A stretch of DNA of 64,000 nucleotides from Paraburkholderia youngii (GCF_013366925.1 NZ_JAALDK010000001.1:4705165-4769164), one strand, 5' to 3'; shown: positions 36,806 to 45,694, counted from the first letter of the stretch. The notes: generated by a model from the sequence alone, not told the origin. Translations and numbers: made by a program.

Positions 36806-36967
36806 TATAATTTAGCGGATTTTGGCCGACTTCCGCAATGCACCACTCGCAACGGCAAGCCTTTTCGGCCTTCTCGTGCGTCACACGCGTCGAACCGCAC
36901 CGCCTGTGCGACGTGCATCCAGGCCGGTAATACGCATGACGTCTCACGACGACTTCGGAAAACCAAT
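36806..36967 (+). promoter_or_regulatory. Possible promoter and leader of the Mth938-like/arn region
   Basis: A perfect TATAAT stands at 36806-36811 on the plus strand, about 160 bases before the next gene. No convincing -35 hexamer is at the standard distance, so strength and factor use are uncertain. The rest of the segment shows no gene. Confidence 0.35.
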
Positions 36968-37342
36968 TTGAAATTACATCAGGATTCCAGCGGCGCGCTG
37001 AATACCGTTACCGGCTACGGCGCCGACTACGTCGAAATCAATCTGGTGCGTCACGCGGGCAGTATTCTCGTGCTGCCGGACGCGCCGGTCATTCCCTGGC
37101 CCGTCTCGTCGTTCGAGCGGCTGAGCGCCGAGCATTTCGCGATGCTGGTCGACGCCGCGCCCGAAGTGGTCGTGTTCGGCAGTGGCGAGCGGCTGCGCTT
37201 TCCGCACCCGCGGCTGACCGCCGCGCTCACCGCGAAACGCATCGGCGTCGAAACGATGGACTTCAAGGCCGCCTGCCGCACCTACAACATTCTGATGGCC
37301 GAGGGCCGCAAGGTCGCGGCCGCGTTGCTGATCGAAGCCTGA
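36968..37342 (+). CDS. Mth938-like domain protein (DUF498 family)
   Basis: Protein of 124 residues in the small Mth938-like fold, with no membrane segment. It reads MKLHQDSSGALNTVTGYGADYVEINLVRH, then SILVLPDAPVIPWPVSSFERL, EVVVFGSGERLRFPHP and IGVETMDFKAACRTYNILMAEGRKVAAALL, the family pattern seen from archaea to human NDUFAF3. The start is TTG at 36968 (the family N-terminus); the frame is open further upstream without support. It is first before arnT. Biochemical role is unknown. Confidence 0.82.
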   Translation: MKLHQDSSGALNTVTGYGADYVEINLVRHAGSILVLPDAPVIPWPVSSFERLSAEHFAMLVDAAPEVVVFGSGERLRFPHPRLTAALTAKRIGVETMDFKAACRTYNILMAEGRKVAAALLIEA

Positions 37343-37454
37343 GCGGGCCCGGCGCCGGCGCATCCCGCGCGAGCCCGCGCCGGCGCCGGCCCCGTTCTGG
37401 CCCCCGCGCCGCGCCGGTGCGCGCGTCGTCGATAACAAGAAGGGTTGATATTTC

Positions 37455-39209
37455 ATGAACGATACGCCGTCGAGGCTACCGCTCAACCGCACCGCAATCC
37501 TGTTGCTGGTGCTGGTTCTCGCCGTGATCTGGTTCGTGCCGCTCGGCTGGCGCCATCTGCTGCCGAGCGACGAAGGCCGCTACGCCGAAATGGCGCGCGA
37601 AATGTTCCTGACCGGCGACTGGATCACGCCGCGCTACAACGCCTACAAGTACTTCGAGAAGCCGCCGCTGCAAACCTGGGCGAACGCGCTGACGTTCGCG
37701 TGGTTCGGCATCGGCGAATGGCAGGCGCGCCTCTATACCGCGCTGACGGGCTTCGCCGGCGTGCTGCTGATCGGCTTCACCGGCGCGCGCGTGTTCAACG
37801 CAGCGACCGGCGTGTTCGCGGCGCTCGTGCTCGCCTGCGCGCCGTACTGGAACCTGATGGGCCACTTCAACACGCTCGACATGGGCCTGTCGTTCTGGAT
37901 GACCCTCACGCTGTGCGCGCTGCTGCTCGCGCAGCGCCCGAACCTGCGCCTCCCGTGCGTGCGCGGCTGGATGTGGGTGTGCTGGGCGTCGATGGCGCTG
38001 GCGGTGCTCTCCAAGGGCCTCGTCGGACTGATCCTGCCGGGCGCGGTGCTGGTGCTCTACACGCTGATCGCGCGCGACTGGGCGCTGTGGAAGCGGCTTC
38101 ACCTGGTGAGCGGCCTGATCGTCTTTTTCGCGATCGTCGCGCCGTGGTTCGTCCTCGTGCAGCAGCGCAATCCGGAATTCCTGAACTTCTTCTTCGTCGT
38201 CCAGCAGTTCAAGCGCTATCTGACGCCCGAGCAGAATCGCCCCGGCGCGTTCTACTACTTCGTGCCGGTGCTGCTGGTGGGCTTCCTGCCGTGGCTGTCG
38301 GTAACCGTGCAAAGCGTGCGCCACGCGTGGCGTCAGCCGCGCCAGCCGAACGGCTTCGCGCCGGTCACGCTGATGCTCACGTGGATCGTCTTTATCTTCC
38401 TGTTCTTCAGCGCGTCGCACTCGAAGCTGCTGTCCTACACGCTGCCGATCGCGCCGCCGATCGCGATGCTGATCGGCATGTACCTGCCGCTCGTCACGCG
38501 CGAGCAGCTGCGCCGGCATCTGGCGGGCTACGCGCTGTTTTTCGTGGTCGCCGCGTTTGCGGCGCTGTTCCTGCCGCGCCTCGGCTCCCAGCGTAATCCA
38601 GCCGCGCTGTACGCCGAATTCCGCGTGTGGGTGCTCGCCGGGCTGGCCGTGGCTTTCGTGCTCACGCTGGTCGCGTTGTGGCTGAACCGCCGCGGCGAGG
38701 ATGGCGTGGGCGCCAACGCGCGGGTCGGCCTCGGCAGCCTCGCCGCGTTCGGCGCGGGCTGGCTGCTGCTCGCCACGATCGCGGGCACCGGCCACGACGT
38801 GTTCGGACGCCTGAGCTCCGGCGCGCCGCTCGCGCCCGCGATCAAGGCAAAACTCGCGCAACTGCCGCCCGACACGCCGTTCTACTCGGTCGGCGTGCTC
38901 GACCACACGCTGCCGTTCTACATCGGCCACACGATGATCATGGTCGCGCACCCGGACGAGCTCGCGTTCGGCGTGTCCGTCGAGCCGCAAAAATGGGTAC
39001 CGACGGAACAAGCGTGGATCGAGCGCTGGAAGGCCGATCGCTACGCGCTCGCGCTGATCCCGCCGCCGACCTACGAGCGCCTCGTCAAGCAAGGCGTGCC
39101 GATGCAGGTGATCGCGCGCGATCCGCGTCGCGTGGTGGTGATGAAGCCGCTCGCCGACGGGGCTCCCGCCGCCGCTGCCCCCGCCTCCACGCCCGCGGCA
39201 AAGCCCTAA
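37455..39209 (+). CDS. arnT: 4-amino-4-deoxy-L-arabinose (L-Ara4N) lipid A transferase ArnT
   Basis: Inner-membrane glycosyltransferase of 584 residues that moves L-Ara4N from undecaprenyl phosphate to lipid A on the periplasmic side. After the first helix it has LLPSDEGRYAEMAREM...GDWITPRYN..KYFEKPPLQTW, the acidic periplasmic loop of ArnT, then about eleven more helices and a soluble C-terminal domain. The modification lowers negative surface charge and gives polymyxin resistance. In Burkholderia cenocepacia the pathway has been reported as essential. It is first of the transferase/precursor genes in this run. Confidence 0.93.
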   Translation: MNDTPSRLPLNRTAILLLVLVLAVIWFVPLGWRHLLPSDEGRYAEMAREMFLTGDWITPRYNAYKYFEKPPLQTWANALTFAWFGIGEWQARLYTALTGFAGVLLIGFTGARVFNAATGVFAALVLACAPYWNLMGHFNTLDMGLSFWMTLTLCALLLAQRPNLRLPCVRGWMWVCWASMALAVLSKGLVGLILPGAVLVLYTLIARDWALWKRLHLVSGLIVFFAIVAPWFVLVQQRNPEFLNFFFVVQQFKRYLTPEQNRPGAFYYFVPVLLVGFLPWLSVTVQSVRHAWRQPRQPNGFAPVTLMLTWIVFIFLFFSASHSKLLSYTLPIAPPIAMLIGMYLPLVTREQLRRHLAGYALFFVVAAFAALFLPRLGSQRNPAALYAEFRVWVLAGLAVAFVLTLVALWLNRRGEDGVGANARVGLGSLAAFGAGWLLLATIAGTGHDVFGRLSSGAPLAPAIKAKLAQLPPDTPFYSVGVLDHTLPFYIGHTMIMVAHPDELAFGVSVEPQKWVPTEQAWIERWKADRYALALIPPPTYERLVKQGVPMQVIARDPRRVVVMKPLADGAPAAAAPASTPAAKP

Positions 39210-39233
39210 TCCTCTCGAGAACCAGACCGTTCG

Positions 39234-39605
39234 ATGAACCCGATTTCCCTCTTCTGCATCCTCGCCGGCGTCACGCTGAACGCCGGCGCGCAGCTGCTGC
39301 TCAAGGCCGGCACGAATGCCGTTGGACACTTCGAATTCACCCGTGCGAACATCCTGCCCATCGGCTTCAAGCTGGCAACCCAGCCGCCGATCATCGGCGG
39401 GCTCGCCTGCTACGTGATCAGCGTGGCGGTATGGATCATCGGGCTCTCGCGTGTGGACGTGTCGATCGCGTATCCGATGCTGTCGCTTGGCTACGTGGTC
39501 AACGCGATCGCCGCGTGGTACCTGTTCGGCGAAGTGATGTCGGTGCAGAAGCTGGTCGGCATCGGCATCATTCTGGTCGGCGTGGTCGTGCTCGCGCGCA
39601 GCTAG
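39234..39605 (+). CDS. Small EamA/SMR-type protein, probable ArnE/ArnF-like flippase subunit
   Basis: Four-helix membrane protein of 123 residues: ILAGVTLNAGAQLLLKAGTN in helix 1, IGGLACYVISVAVWIIGLSRVDVSIAYPMLSLGYVVNAI across helices 2 and 3, and a last helix ending VVVLARS. ArnE and ArnF are such proteins and together flip undecaprenyl-phosphate L-Ara4N across the inner membrane. Only one is present here, so it may act as a homodimer. It lies 24 bases after arnT. Confidence 0.78.
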   Translation: MNPISLFCILAGVTLNAGAQLLLKAGTNAVGHFEFTRANILPIGFKLATQPPIIGGLACYVISVAVWIIGLSRVDVSIAYPMLSLGYVVNAIAAWYLFGEVMSVQKLVGIGIILVGVVVLARS

Positions 39606-39781
39606 GCGCCGGGCCTCGCGCAGGAACCCGCGCGGCACACGAGCCGCCTAAGCCTGACGTAAGGTAGGGCGCGGTAAGCTGCACGGTTGCGTTTTTTCCG
39701 CCGCGGCCTTGGGTTTGCGCGTAGTTTGTGGTTTACTTCGCGCCCGTCGGGCCGCGCCCCTTTCAATCGAGCGATGCATTC

Positions 39782-40933
39782 ATGAGCCAGTCACAAGTCC
39801 CGTTTTTGCCGTTTGTCAAGCCCGAGATCGACGAGGAAACGATCCAGGGCGTCGCCGACGTGCTGCGTTCCGGCTGGATCACCACCGGCCCGCAGAACCA
39901 GAAGTTCGAGGCAGCGCTGTCCGAGTTCTGCGGCGGCCGCCCGGTGCGCACGTTCAATTCCGGCACGGCGACGCTCGAAATCGGCCTGCGCATCGCCGGC
40001 GTCGGTCCCGGCGACGAAGTCATCACGACGCCGGCCACCTGGGTGTCGACCTGCAACGTGATCCTCGAAACCGGCGCGACGCCGGTGTTCGCCGACATCG
40101 ACCCGGTCACGCGCAACATCGATCTCGATCTGCTCGAAAAAGCCATCACGCCGCGCACCAAGGCACTGTTGCCGGTGTTCCTGTCCGGCTTGCCGGTCGA
40201 CATGGACCGTCTGTACGCGATCGCCCGCGAGCACAAGCTTCGCGTGATCGAAGACGCCGCGCAGGCGTTCGGCTCGACCTGGAACGGCGAGCGCATCGGC
40301 AAGCTCGGCGACATCGTGTCGTTCAGCTTCCACGCGAACAAGAACCTGACCTCGGTCGAAGGCGGCGCGCTCGTGCTGAACAACGAGGAAGAAGCGGTGC
40401 TCGCTCAAAAATACCGGCTGCAGGGCATCACGCGCACCGGTTTCGACGGCATGGACTGCGACGTGCTCGGCGGCAAGTACAACCTGACCGACGTCGCCGC
40501 GCGCGTCGGCCTCGGCCAGCTGCCGCATCTGGAGCGCTTCATCGCACAGCGCAAGAAGCTCGTGCGCGCGTACTTCGCGCAGTTCGAAGGCGGCGCGGCC
40601 GTGAAGCTCGGCGTCGGCCTTCCCGTCGCGGACTTCGAAAACAGCAACTGGCACATGTTCCAGATCACGCTGCCGCTCGAAAAACTGTCGATCGACCGCG
40701 CCGGCTTCATGGGCGAACTGAAGGAACGCGGCATCGGCTCGGGCGTGCACTACCCTGCGCTGCACCTGTTTTCCCTGTACCGCGCGCGCGGCTTCAAGGA
40801 AGGCATGTTCCCGCACGCCGAACGCTTCGGCGCCACCACCGTCACGCTGCCGCTCTTCACGCTGATGAACGAAGGCGACGTCGAGCGCGTGTGCCGCGCG
40901 GTCAACGAAATTTGCGAACACTACGGAAAGTAA
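39782..40933 (+). CDS. arnB: UDP-4-amino-4-deoxy-L-arabinose aminotransferase ArnB
   Basis: PLP enzyme of 383 residues (DegT/DnrJ/EryC1 fold) that transfers an amino group from glutamate to UDP-4-ketopentose. The PLP lysine is K187 in FSFHANKNLTSVEGG, with IEDAAQAFGS and the phosphate-binding FNSGTATLEI. The frame opens at 39728 but the family start MSQ..VPFLPFVKPEIDEE is at 39782. It lies 177 bases after the flippase-like gene, so a second promoter is possible. arnC follows six bases downstream. Confidence 0.95.
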   Translation: MSQSQVPFLPFVKPEIDEETIQGVADVLRSGWITTGPQNQKFEAALSEFCGGRPVRTFNSGTATLEIGLRIAGVGPGDEVITTPATWVSTCNVILETGATPVFADIDPVTRNIDLDLLEKAITPRTKALLPVFLSGLPVDMDRLYAIAREHKLRVIEDAAQAFGSTWNGERIGKLGDIVSFSFHANKNLTSVEGGALVLNNEEEAVLAQKYRLQGITRTGFDGMDCDVLGGKYNLTDVAARVGLGQLPHLERFIAQRKKLVRAYFAQFEGGAAVKLGVGLPVADFENSNWHMFQITLPLEKLSIDRAGFMGELKERGIGSGVHYPALHLFSLYRARGFKEGMFPHAERFGATTVTLPLFTLMNEGDVERVCRAVNEICEHYGK

Positions 40934-40939
40934 GCGGAC

Positions 40940-41983
40940 ATGACTTATTCGGAACATCGCGCCGTCGCACCGGAAGTGTCGATCATCATTCCGGTGTACA
41001 ACGAGGAAGCCGGACTGGCCGCGCTGTTCGCGCGCCTCTATCCGGCGCTCGATGCGCTCGGCACCGGTTATGAAGTGATCTTCATCAACGACGGCAGCCG
41101 CGACAAATCCGCGGCGCTGCTCGCCGGGCAGTTCCGCGCGCGGCCCGACACGACGCGCGTGATCCTGCTGAACGGCAACTACGGCCAGCACATGGCTATT
41201 CTCGCGGGCTTCGAGCAGTCGCGCGGCGACATCGTAATCACGCTCGACGCCGACCTGCAGAATCCGCCCGAGGAAATCGGCAAGCTCGTCGCGAAGATGC
41301 GCGAGGGCTTCGACTACGTGGGCACGATCCGTCGGCAGCGTCAGGACAGCCTGTGGCGCCGCAAGGCGTCGCGCGCGATGAATCATCTGCGCGAGCGCAT
41401 CACGCGCATCAAGATGACCGACCAGGGCTGCATGCTGCGCGCGTACAGCCGTCACATCATCGATACGATCAACCGCTGCGGCGAAATCAACACGTTCATC
41501 CCCGCGCTCGCGTACACGTTCGCGCAGAATCCGGTGGAAGTCGAGGTCGCGCACGAAGAACGCTTCGCCGGTGAGTCGAAGTACTCGCTGTACTCGCTGA
41601 TCCGCCTGAATTTCGACCTCGTCACCGGCTTCTCGGTGGTGCCGTTGCAATGGCTGTCGTTCATCGGCGTGATCCTGTCGCTAGGCTCCGCGGCGCTGTT
41701 CGTCCTGCTGCTGATTCGGCGCTTCATCATCGGCGCGGAAGTTCAAGGTGTGTTTACGCTGTTCGCTATCACCTTCTTCCTGCTCGGCGTGATCATCTTC
41801 GCGCTCGGCCTGCTCGGTGAATACATCGGCCGGATCTATCAGCAGGTGCGTGCGCGGCCGCGTTATCTGGTGCAGACCATTCTCGAAGAACGCGACGGCG
41901 GCGCCGTCGCCGAAACGCCGCGTCAGACCGTCGCGCAAGGCGTGCAGCCGGTGCCGGTCGCCGATCAGGGACACCAGCCATGA
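40940..41983 (+). CDS. arnC: Undecaprenyl-phosphate 4-deoxy-4-formamido-L-arabinose transferase ArnC
   Basis: GT2 membrane glycosyltransferase of 347 residues that attaches formylated L-Ara4N to undecaprenyl phosphate. It has VSIIIPVYNEEAGL, VIFINDGSRDKS, LLNGNYGQHMAILAGFEQ, and the metal-binding DAD (ITLDADLQNPPEEI). Two transmembrane helices lie at about 235-255 and 268-292, with a cytoplasmic C-terminal tail. Its stop overlaps the start of arnA1 by four bases (ATGA). Confidence 0.94.
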   Translation: MTYSEHRAVAPEVSIIIPVYNEEAGLAALFARLYPALDALGTGYEVIFINDGSRDKSAALLAGQFRARPDTTRVILLNGNYGQHMAILAGFEQSRGDIVITLDADLQNPPEEIGKLVAKMREGFDYVGTIRRQRQDSLWRRKASRAMNHLRERITRIKMTDQGCMLRAYSRHIIDTINRCGEINTFIPALAYTFAQNPVEVEVAHEERFAGESKYSLYSLIRLNFDLVTGFSVVPLQWLSFIGVILSLGSAALFVLLLIRRFIIGAEVQGVFTLFAITFFLLGVIIFALGLLGEYIGRIYQQVRARPRYLVQTILEERDGGAVAETPRQTVAQGVQPVPVADQGHQP

Positions 41984-42909
41984 AGCCGCGCGCCGTCGTA
42001 TTCGCGTATCACAACGTCGGCGTGCGCTGCCTGCAGGTGCTGCTGGCGCGCGGCGTCGACGTCGCGCTCGTCGTCACGCACGAAGACAACCCGAGCGAGA
42101 ACATCTGGTTCGGCAGCGTGGCATCGGTGGCGGCCGAGCACGGCATCGCCGTCGTCACACCGGCCGATCCGAAGAGCCCGGAACTGCGCGCCGCGGTGAG
42201 CGCCGCGCGGCCGGACTTCATCTTCTCGTTCTACTACCGCCACATGCTGCCGCCCGATCTGCTCGCGATCGCCGCACGGGGCGCTTACAACATGCACGGC
42301 TCGCTGCTGCCGAAGTATCGCGGCCGCGTGCCGACCAACTGGGCGGTGCTCAACGGCGAGAGCGAAACCGGCGCGACGCTGCACGAAATGGCCGCAAAAC
42401 CCGACGCCGGCGCGATCATTGCGCAAACACCGGTGCCGATCCTGCCCGACGACACCGCTGCGCAGGTCTTCGATAAGGTCACGGTCGCCGCGGAGCAAAC
42501 GCTCTGGCGCGTGCTGCCGGCGCTGCTCGCGGGCGAGGCGCCGCATCTGCCGAACGATCTCGCGCACGGCAGCTACTACGGCGGGCGCAAACCGGAAGAC
42601 GGCCGCATCGACTGGAGCCAGTCCGCGCAGCAGGTCTACAACCTGATCCGCGCGGTCGCACCGCCGTATCCGGGCGCTTTCACGGATCTGAACGGCCATC
42701 GTTTCATCGTCGCACGCGCGCGTCTGGCCGTGCCCGGCGCGCTCCGCTCGGATTTGCCCCCGGGCCTGCACGTAAGCGATAATGCCGTTTTCGCAATTTG
42801 CGGCGACGGCCGCGCAATCAACATCCGCGAATTGCGGCACCAGCATGATGGCGGCGAGACTGCCGTCAGTCCGGCGAAATTCGCCCAGCTCATCCAATCT
42901 CATTCATGA
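41980..42909 (+). CDS. UDP-L-Ara4N formyltransferase (ArnA N-terminal domain as separate gene)
   Basis: Formyltransferase of 309 residues, corresponding to the N-terminal half of bifunctional E. coli ArnA. It uses 10-formyltetrahydrofolate. Catalytic residues N104, H106 and D142 are in GAYNMHGSLLPKYRGR and HEMAAKPDAGAI, equivalent to E. coli N102, H104 and D140. In enterobacteria the two ArnA activities are fused; here they are separate genes with a four-base overlap (ATGA at 42906-42909). Confidence 0.92.
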   Translation: MKPRAVVFAYHNVGVRCLQVLLARGVDVALVVTHEDNPSENIWFGSVASVAAEHGIAVVTPADPKSPELRAAVSAARPDFIFSFYYRHMLPPDLLAIAARGAYNMHGSLLPKYRGRVPTNWAVLNGESETGATLHEMAAKPDAGAIIAQTPVPILPDDTAAQVFDKVTVAAEQTLWRVLPALLAGEAPHLPNDLAHGSYYGGRKPEDGRIDWSQSAQQVYNLIRAVAPPYPGAFTDLNGHRFIVARARLAVPGALRSDLPPGLHVSDNAVFAICGDGRAINIRELRHQHDGGETAVSPAKFAQLIQSHS

Positions 42910-43952
42910 AAAAAGTCCTGATTCTGGGTGTGAATGGCTTTATCGGCCATCACCTGTCCAAACGCATTCTCGAAACGACCGACTGGGAAGTGTTCGGGAT
43001 GGACATGCAGACCGAACGTCTCGGCGACCTCGTCAATCATGAGCGGATGCACTTCTTCGAAGGCGACATCACGATCAACAAGGAGTGGGTCGAATATCAC
43101 ATCAAGAAGTGCGATGTGATCCTGCCGCTCGTCGCGATCGCCACGCCCGCAACCTATGTGAAGCAGCCGCTGCGCGTGTTCGAACTCGACTTCGAAGCGA
43201 ACCTGCCGATCGTGCGTTCGGCCGTCAAGTACGGCAAGCACCTCGTGTTTCCGTCGACCTCCGAGGTCTACGGCATGTGCACGGACGAGCAGTTCGATCC
43301 GGAAGAATCGCAGCTGTCGTACGGCCCGATCAACAAGCCGCGCTGGATCTACGCGTGCTCGAAGCAGCTGATGGACCGCGTGATCTGGGGTTACGGCATG
43401 GAAGGCCTGAACTTCACGCTGTTCCGTCCGTTCAACTGGATTGGCCCGGGCCTCGACTCGATCTACACGCCGAAGGAAGGTAGCTCGCGCGTGGTCACGC
43501 AGTTCCTCGGCCACATCGTGCGCGGCGAGAACATCAGCCTCGTCGACGGCGGCGCGCAAAAGCGCGCATTCACGGATATCGACGACGGCATCAGCGCGCT
43601 GATGAAGATCATCGAGAACAAGAACGGCGTCGCCACCGGCAAGATCTACAACATCGGCAATCCGACCAACAACTTCTCGGTGCGCGAGCTCGCGCACAAG
43701 ATGCTGGCACTTGCGGCCGAATTCCCCGAATACGCGGACTCGGCCAAGAAAGTGCAACTGGTCGAAACGTCGTCGGGCGCGTACTACGGCAACGGCTATC
43801 AGGACGTGCAGAACCGCGTGCCGAAGATCGACAACACGAAGCAGGAACTCGGCTGGGCACCCACGTCGACTTTCGACGAAGCGCTGCGCAAGATTTTCGA
43901 AGCGTATCGCGGCCACGTCGCGGACGCCCGCGCACTCGTCGAACAGCAATAA
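42906..43952 (+). CDS. UDP-glucuronate oxidative decarboxylase (ArnA C-terminal domain as separate gene)
   Basis: Extended SDR enzyme of 348 residues, matching the C-terminal half of ArnA. It oxidises and decarboxylates UDP-glucuronate to UDP-4-ketopentose with NAD+. The Rossmann motif GVNGFIG is at 8-14, the STS motif of FPSTSEVYG at 117-119, and the catalytic pair Y149 and K153 in YACSK. It overlaps the formyltransferase gene by four bases, so the two products are made together and may associate. Confidence 0.93.
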   Translation: MKKVLILGVNGFIGHHLSKRILETTDWEVFGMDMQTERLGDLVNHERMHFFEGDITINKEWVEYHIKKCDVILPLVAIATPATYVKQPLRVFELDFEANLPIVRSAVKYGKHLVFPSTSEVYGMCTDEQFDPEESQLSYGPINKPRWIYACSKQLMDRVIWGYGMEGLNFTLFRPFNWIGPGLDSIYTPKEGSSRVVTQFLGHIVRGENISLVDGGAQKRAFTDIDDGISALMKIIENKNGVATGKIYNIGNPTNNFSVRELAHKMLALAAEFPEYADSAKKVQLVETSSGAYYGNGYQDVQNRVPKIDNTKQELGWAPTSTFDEALRKIFEAYRGHVADARALVEQQ

Positions 43953-43962
43953 GGGCGCATCC

Positions 43963-44856
43963 TTGGCTCGCATCGTCCTGAAGATCGACGTCGACACGCT
44001 GCGCGGCACCCGCGAAGGCGTGCCGAATCTCGCGCGCATCTTCGACCGTTTCAAGGCGCGCGCCACCTTCCTGTTCAGCCTCGGGCCCGACCACACCGGT
44101 TGGGCGATGCGCCGCGTGCTGCGGCCGGGTTTTCTGAAGAAGGTGTCGCGCACGTCGGTGGTCGAGCATTACGGCGTCAAACAGCTGATGTACGGCGTGC
44201 TGCTGCCCGGTCCGGACATCGGCGCGAGGGCGGCGGCCGAGATGCGCGCGATCCACGAAGCCGGCTTCGAGTGCGGCATCCATACCTGGGATCACGTGTA
44301 CTGGCAGGACAACGTGCGCGCCAAAGATCGCGCGTGGACCGTCGCGCAAATGCAGCAGAGCCACGCGCGCTTCATCGAGGTATTCGGCACGCCGCCCGTC
44401 ACGCACGGCGCGGCGGGCTGGCAGATGAACGGCCACGCGTTCGAGCAGATCGACGCGTGGGGCATGCACTACGCGTCTGATGGTCGCGGCCACTCGCCTT
44501 ATCTGCCGGTGGTCGACGGCAGGACGCTCAGGCACGTGCAGATGCCGACCACGCTGCCGACGCTCGACGAAGTGCTCGGTGTCGATGGTGTCGACACGCA
44601 CAACGTCGCCGCGTGGATGCTGAAACAAACCGAAAAAAATCCGCACGACCAGGTGTTCACGCTGCACGCGGAACTCGAAGGACAGAAGCTCGCGCCGGTA
44701 TTCGAACAGTTGCTCGAAGGCTGGCGCGCGCAGGGCCACACGTTCGCCACGATGGGCGATTACTACGCCACGCTAGACCGCGACACGCTGCCATCGTACC
44801 CTGTTACGTGGGGCGAGATTCCGGGGCGCTCCGGCGAACTGATCGTCCAGCCCTGA
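43963..44856 (+). CDS. arnD: ArnD-like deformylase (polysaccharide deacetylase family)
   Basis: Predicted deformylase of 297 residues acting on undecaprenyl-phosphate formyl-L-Ara4N. NodB-homology features are ARIVLKIDVDTLRGT (metal-ligand Asp), GIHTWDHVYWQDN (His ligands) and TRPVTHGAAGWQMN-like sequence. The start is TTG at 43963, ten bases after the previous stop, with AAGGG seven bases upstream; no ATG gives the conserved N-terminus. A longer frame from 43711 lies inside the decarboxylase gene in another frame and is rejected. Confidence 0.88.
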   Translation: MARIVLKIDVDTLRGTREGVPNLARIFDRFKARATFLFSLGPDHTGWAMRRVLRPGFLKKVSRTSVVEHYGVKQLMYGVLLPGPDIGARAAAEMRAIHEAGFECGIHTWDHVYWQDNVRAKDRAWTVAQMQQSHARFIEVFGTPPVTHGAAGWQMNGHAFEQIDAWGMHYASDGRGHSPYLPVVDGRTLRHVQMPTTLPTLDEVLGVDGVDTHNVAAWMLKQTEKNPHDQVFTLHAELEGQKLAPVFEQLLEGWRAQGHTFATMGDYYATLDRDTLPSYPVTWGEIPGRSGELIVQP

Positions 44857-45061
44857 AGGGCCGCGGCGCGGTGCGAAAGTCGTCGTCGGCAAGCACGCCG
44901 CTTGCTGCCTGCCCGTTCACCGCGTGGCCTGCCGATCGGGCAGCCGCAAGGCAACCGCAAGGCCGCACGCCGACCGAATCCCCGAACAACAACAACCTCG
45001 ACGACAGACCGGCCGACGCCGCGGCACCTAGCGACGCCGACCCCAACCACCGGAGAACCTC

Positions 45062-45523
45062 GTGTCCATCGCAGTCGACCAACCCATCCCCGACTTCACC
45101 GCCGCCGCGACGGGCGGCGAAATCACGCTGTCAAAGCTGCGGGGCAAGAAGGTGGTGCTGTATTTCTATCCGAAGGACAACACGCCGGGCTGCACGACCG
45201 AAGGTCTGCAGTTCCGCGATCTGTATCCGAAGTTCAAGAAGGCCGGCGCGGAAGTGATCGGCGTGTCGCGCGACAGCTTGCGTTCGCATGACAACTTCAA
45301 GGCCAAGCTCGAACTGCCCTTCCCGCTGATTTCCGATCCGGAAGAAACGCTGTGCACCCTCTTCGCCGTCATCAAAATGAAGAAAATGTATGGCAAAGAG
45401 GTACGGGGAATCGAGCGCTCCACGTTCCTCATCGACGCCGCTGGCGTGCTGCGCCAGGAGTGGCGCGGCGTCAAGGTGCCGGGCCACGTCGCCGAAATTC
45501 TGGAGGCTGTACAAGCGCTTTGA
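45062..45523 (+). CDS. bcp: Bcp/PrxQ-type peroxiredoxin
   Basis: Thiol peroxidase of 153 residues. The peroxidatic Cys is C44 in DNTPGCTTEG. The E. coli resolving cysteine five residues later is absent (Gln here). Another Cys near residue 98 (PEETLCTLF) might resolve, or the enzyme may be one-Cys. The start is GTG at 45062. It reduces peroxides with thioredoxin-type donors. It follows arnD by 205 bases and is probably a separate unit. Confidence 0.9.
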   Translation: MSIAVDQPIPDFTAAATGGEITLSKLRGKKVVLYFYPKDNTPGCTTEGLQFRDLYPKFKKAGAEVIGVSRDSLRSHDNFKAKLELPFPLISDPEETLCTLFAVIKMKKMYGKEVRGIERSTFLIDAAGVLRQEWRGVKVPGHVAEILEAVQAL

Positions 45524-45536
45524 TGCGCGTTATATT
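45508..45536 (+). promoter_or_regulatory. Predicted sigma-70 promoter at the end of bcp
   Basis: TGTACA (45508-45513), a 17-base spacer, and TATATT (45531-45536). It overlaps the last codons of bcp and points into the bcp-phoH gap. The inferred start is near 45543. Confidence 0.5.
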
Positions 45537-45542
45537 GGGCCG

Positions 45543-45694
45543 CAATGAGTGCCTGTCCACCCCATATTTTTCTCCGCTGCGCCAGCTCTGACGGCCGCTT
45601 GACCGGGTCCACCGGTGCCGTTCCGAGCGTGAGGCGCAATGCGAGCATCATCGTCGAGCCGCTAGCCCCGAATACCGGGGCGGCGGCTTTTTTA
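45543..45694 (+). ncRNA. Candidate small RNA between bcp and phoH
   Basis: A gene-free segment bounded by the predicted promoter at 45508-45536 and a strong intrinsic terminator at 45657-45693. It would give an RNA of about 150 nt. It contains complementary CACCGG/CCGG-type patches but no reading frame with a ribosome site. No known RNA family was recognised. It could be an independent small RNA, or a phoH leader ended early. Confidence 0.4.
45657..45693 (+). terminator. Strong intrinsic terminator between bcp and phoH
   Basis: Two-part stem: AGCCGC (45657-45662) with GCGGCT (45683-45688) and GCCCCG (45665-45670) with CGGGGC (45676-45681), five-base loop, followed by six T residues. It ends bcp and any transcript from the internal promoter. 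Confidence 0.88.

Noticed and set aside
36542..36809. Alternative intron 5' end at the GTGCG near 36795
   Set aside because: It would give more than 1,000 bases before the protein gene, longer than usual for domains I-III, and would put the whole hairpin array inside domain I. The GTGTG at 36542 fits intron length and pairing better.
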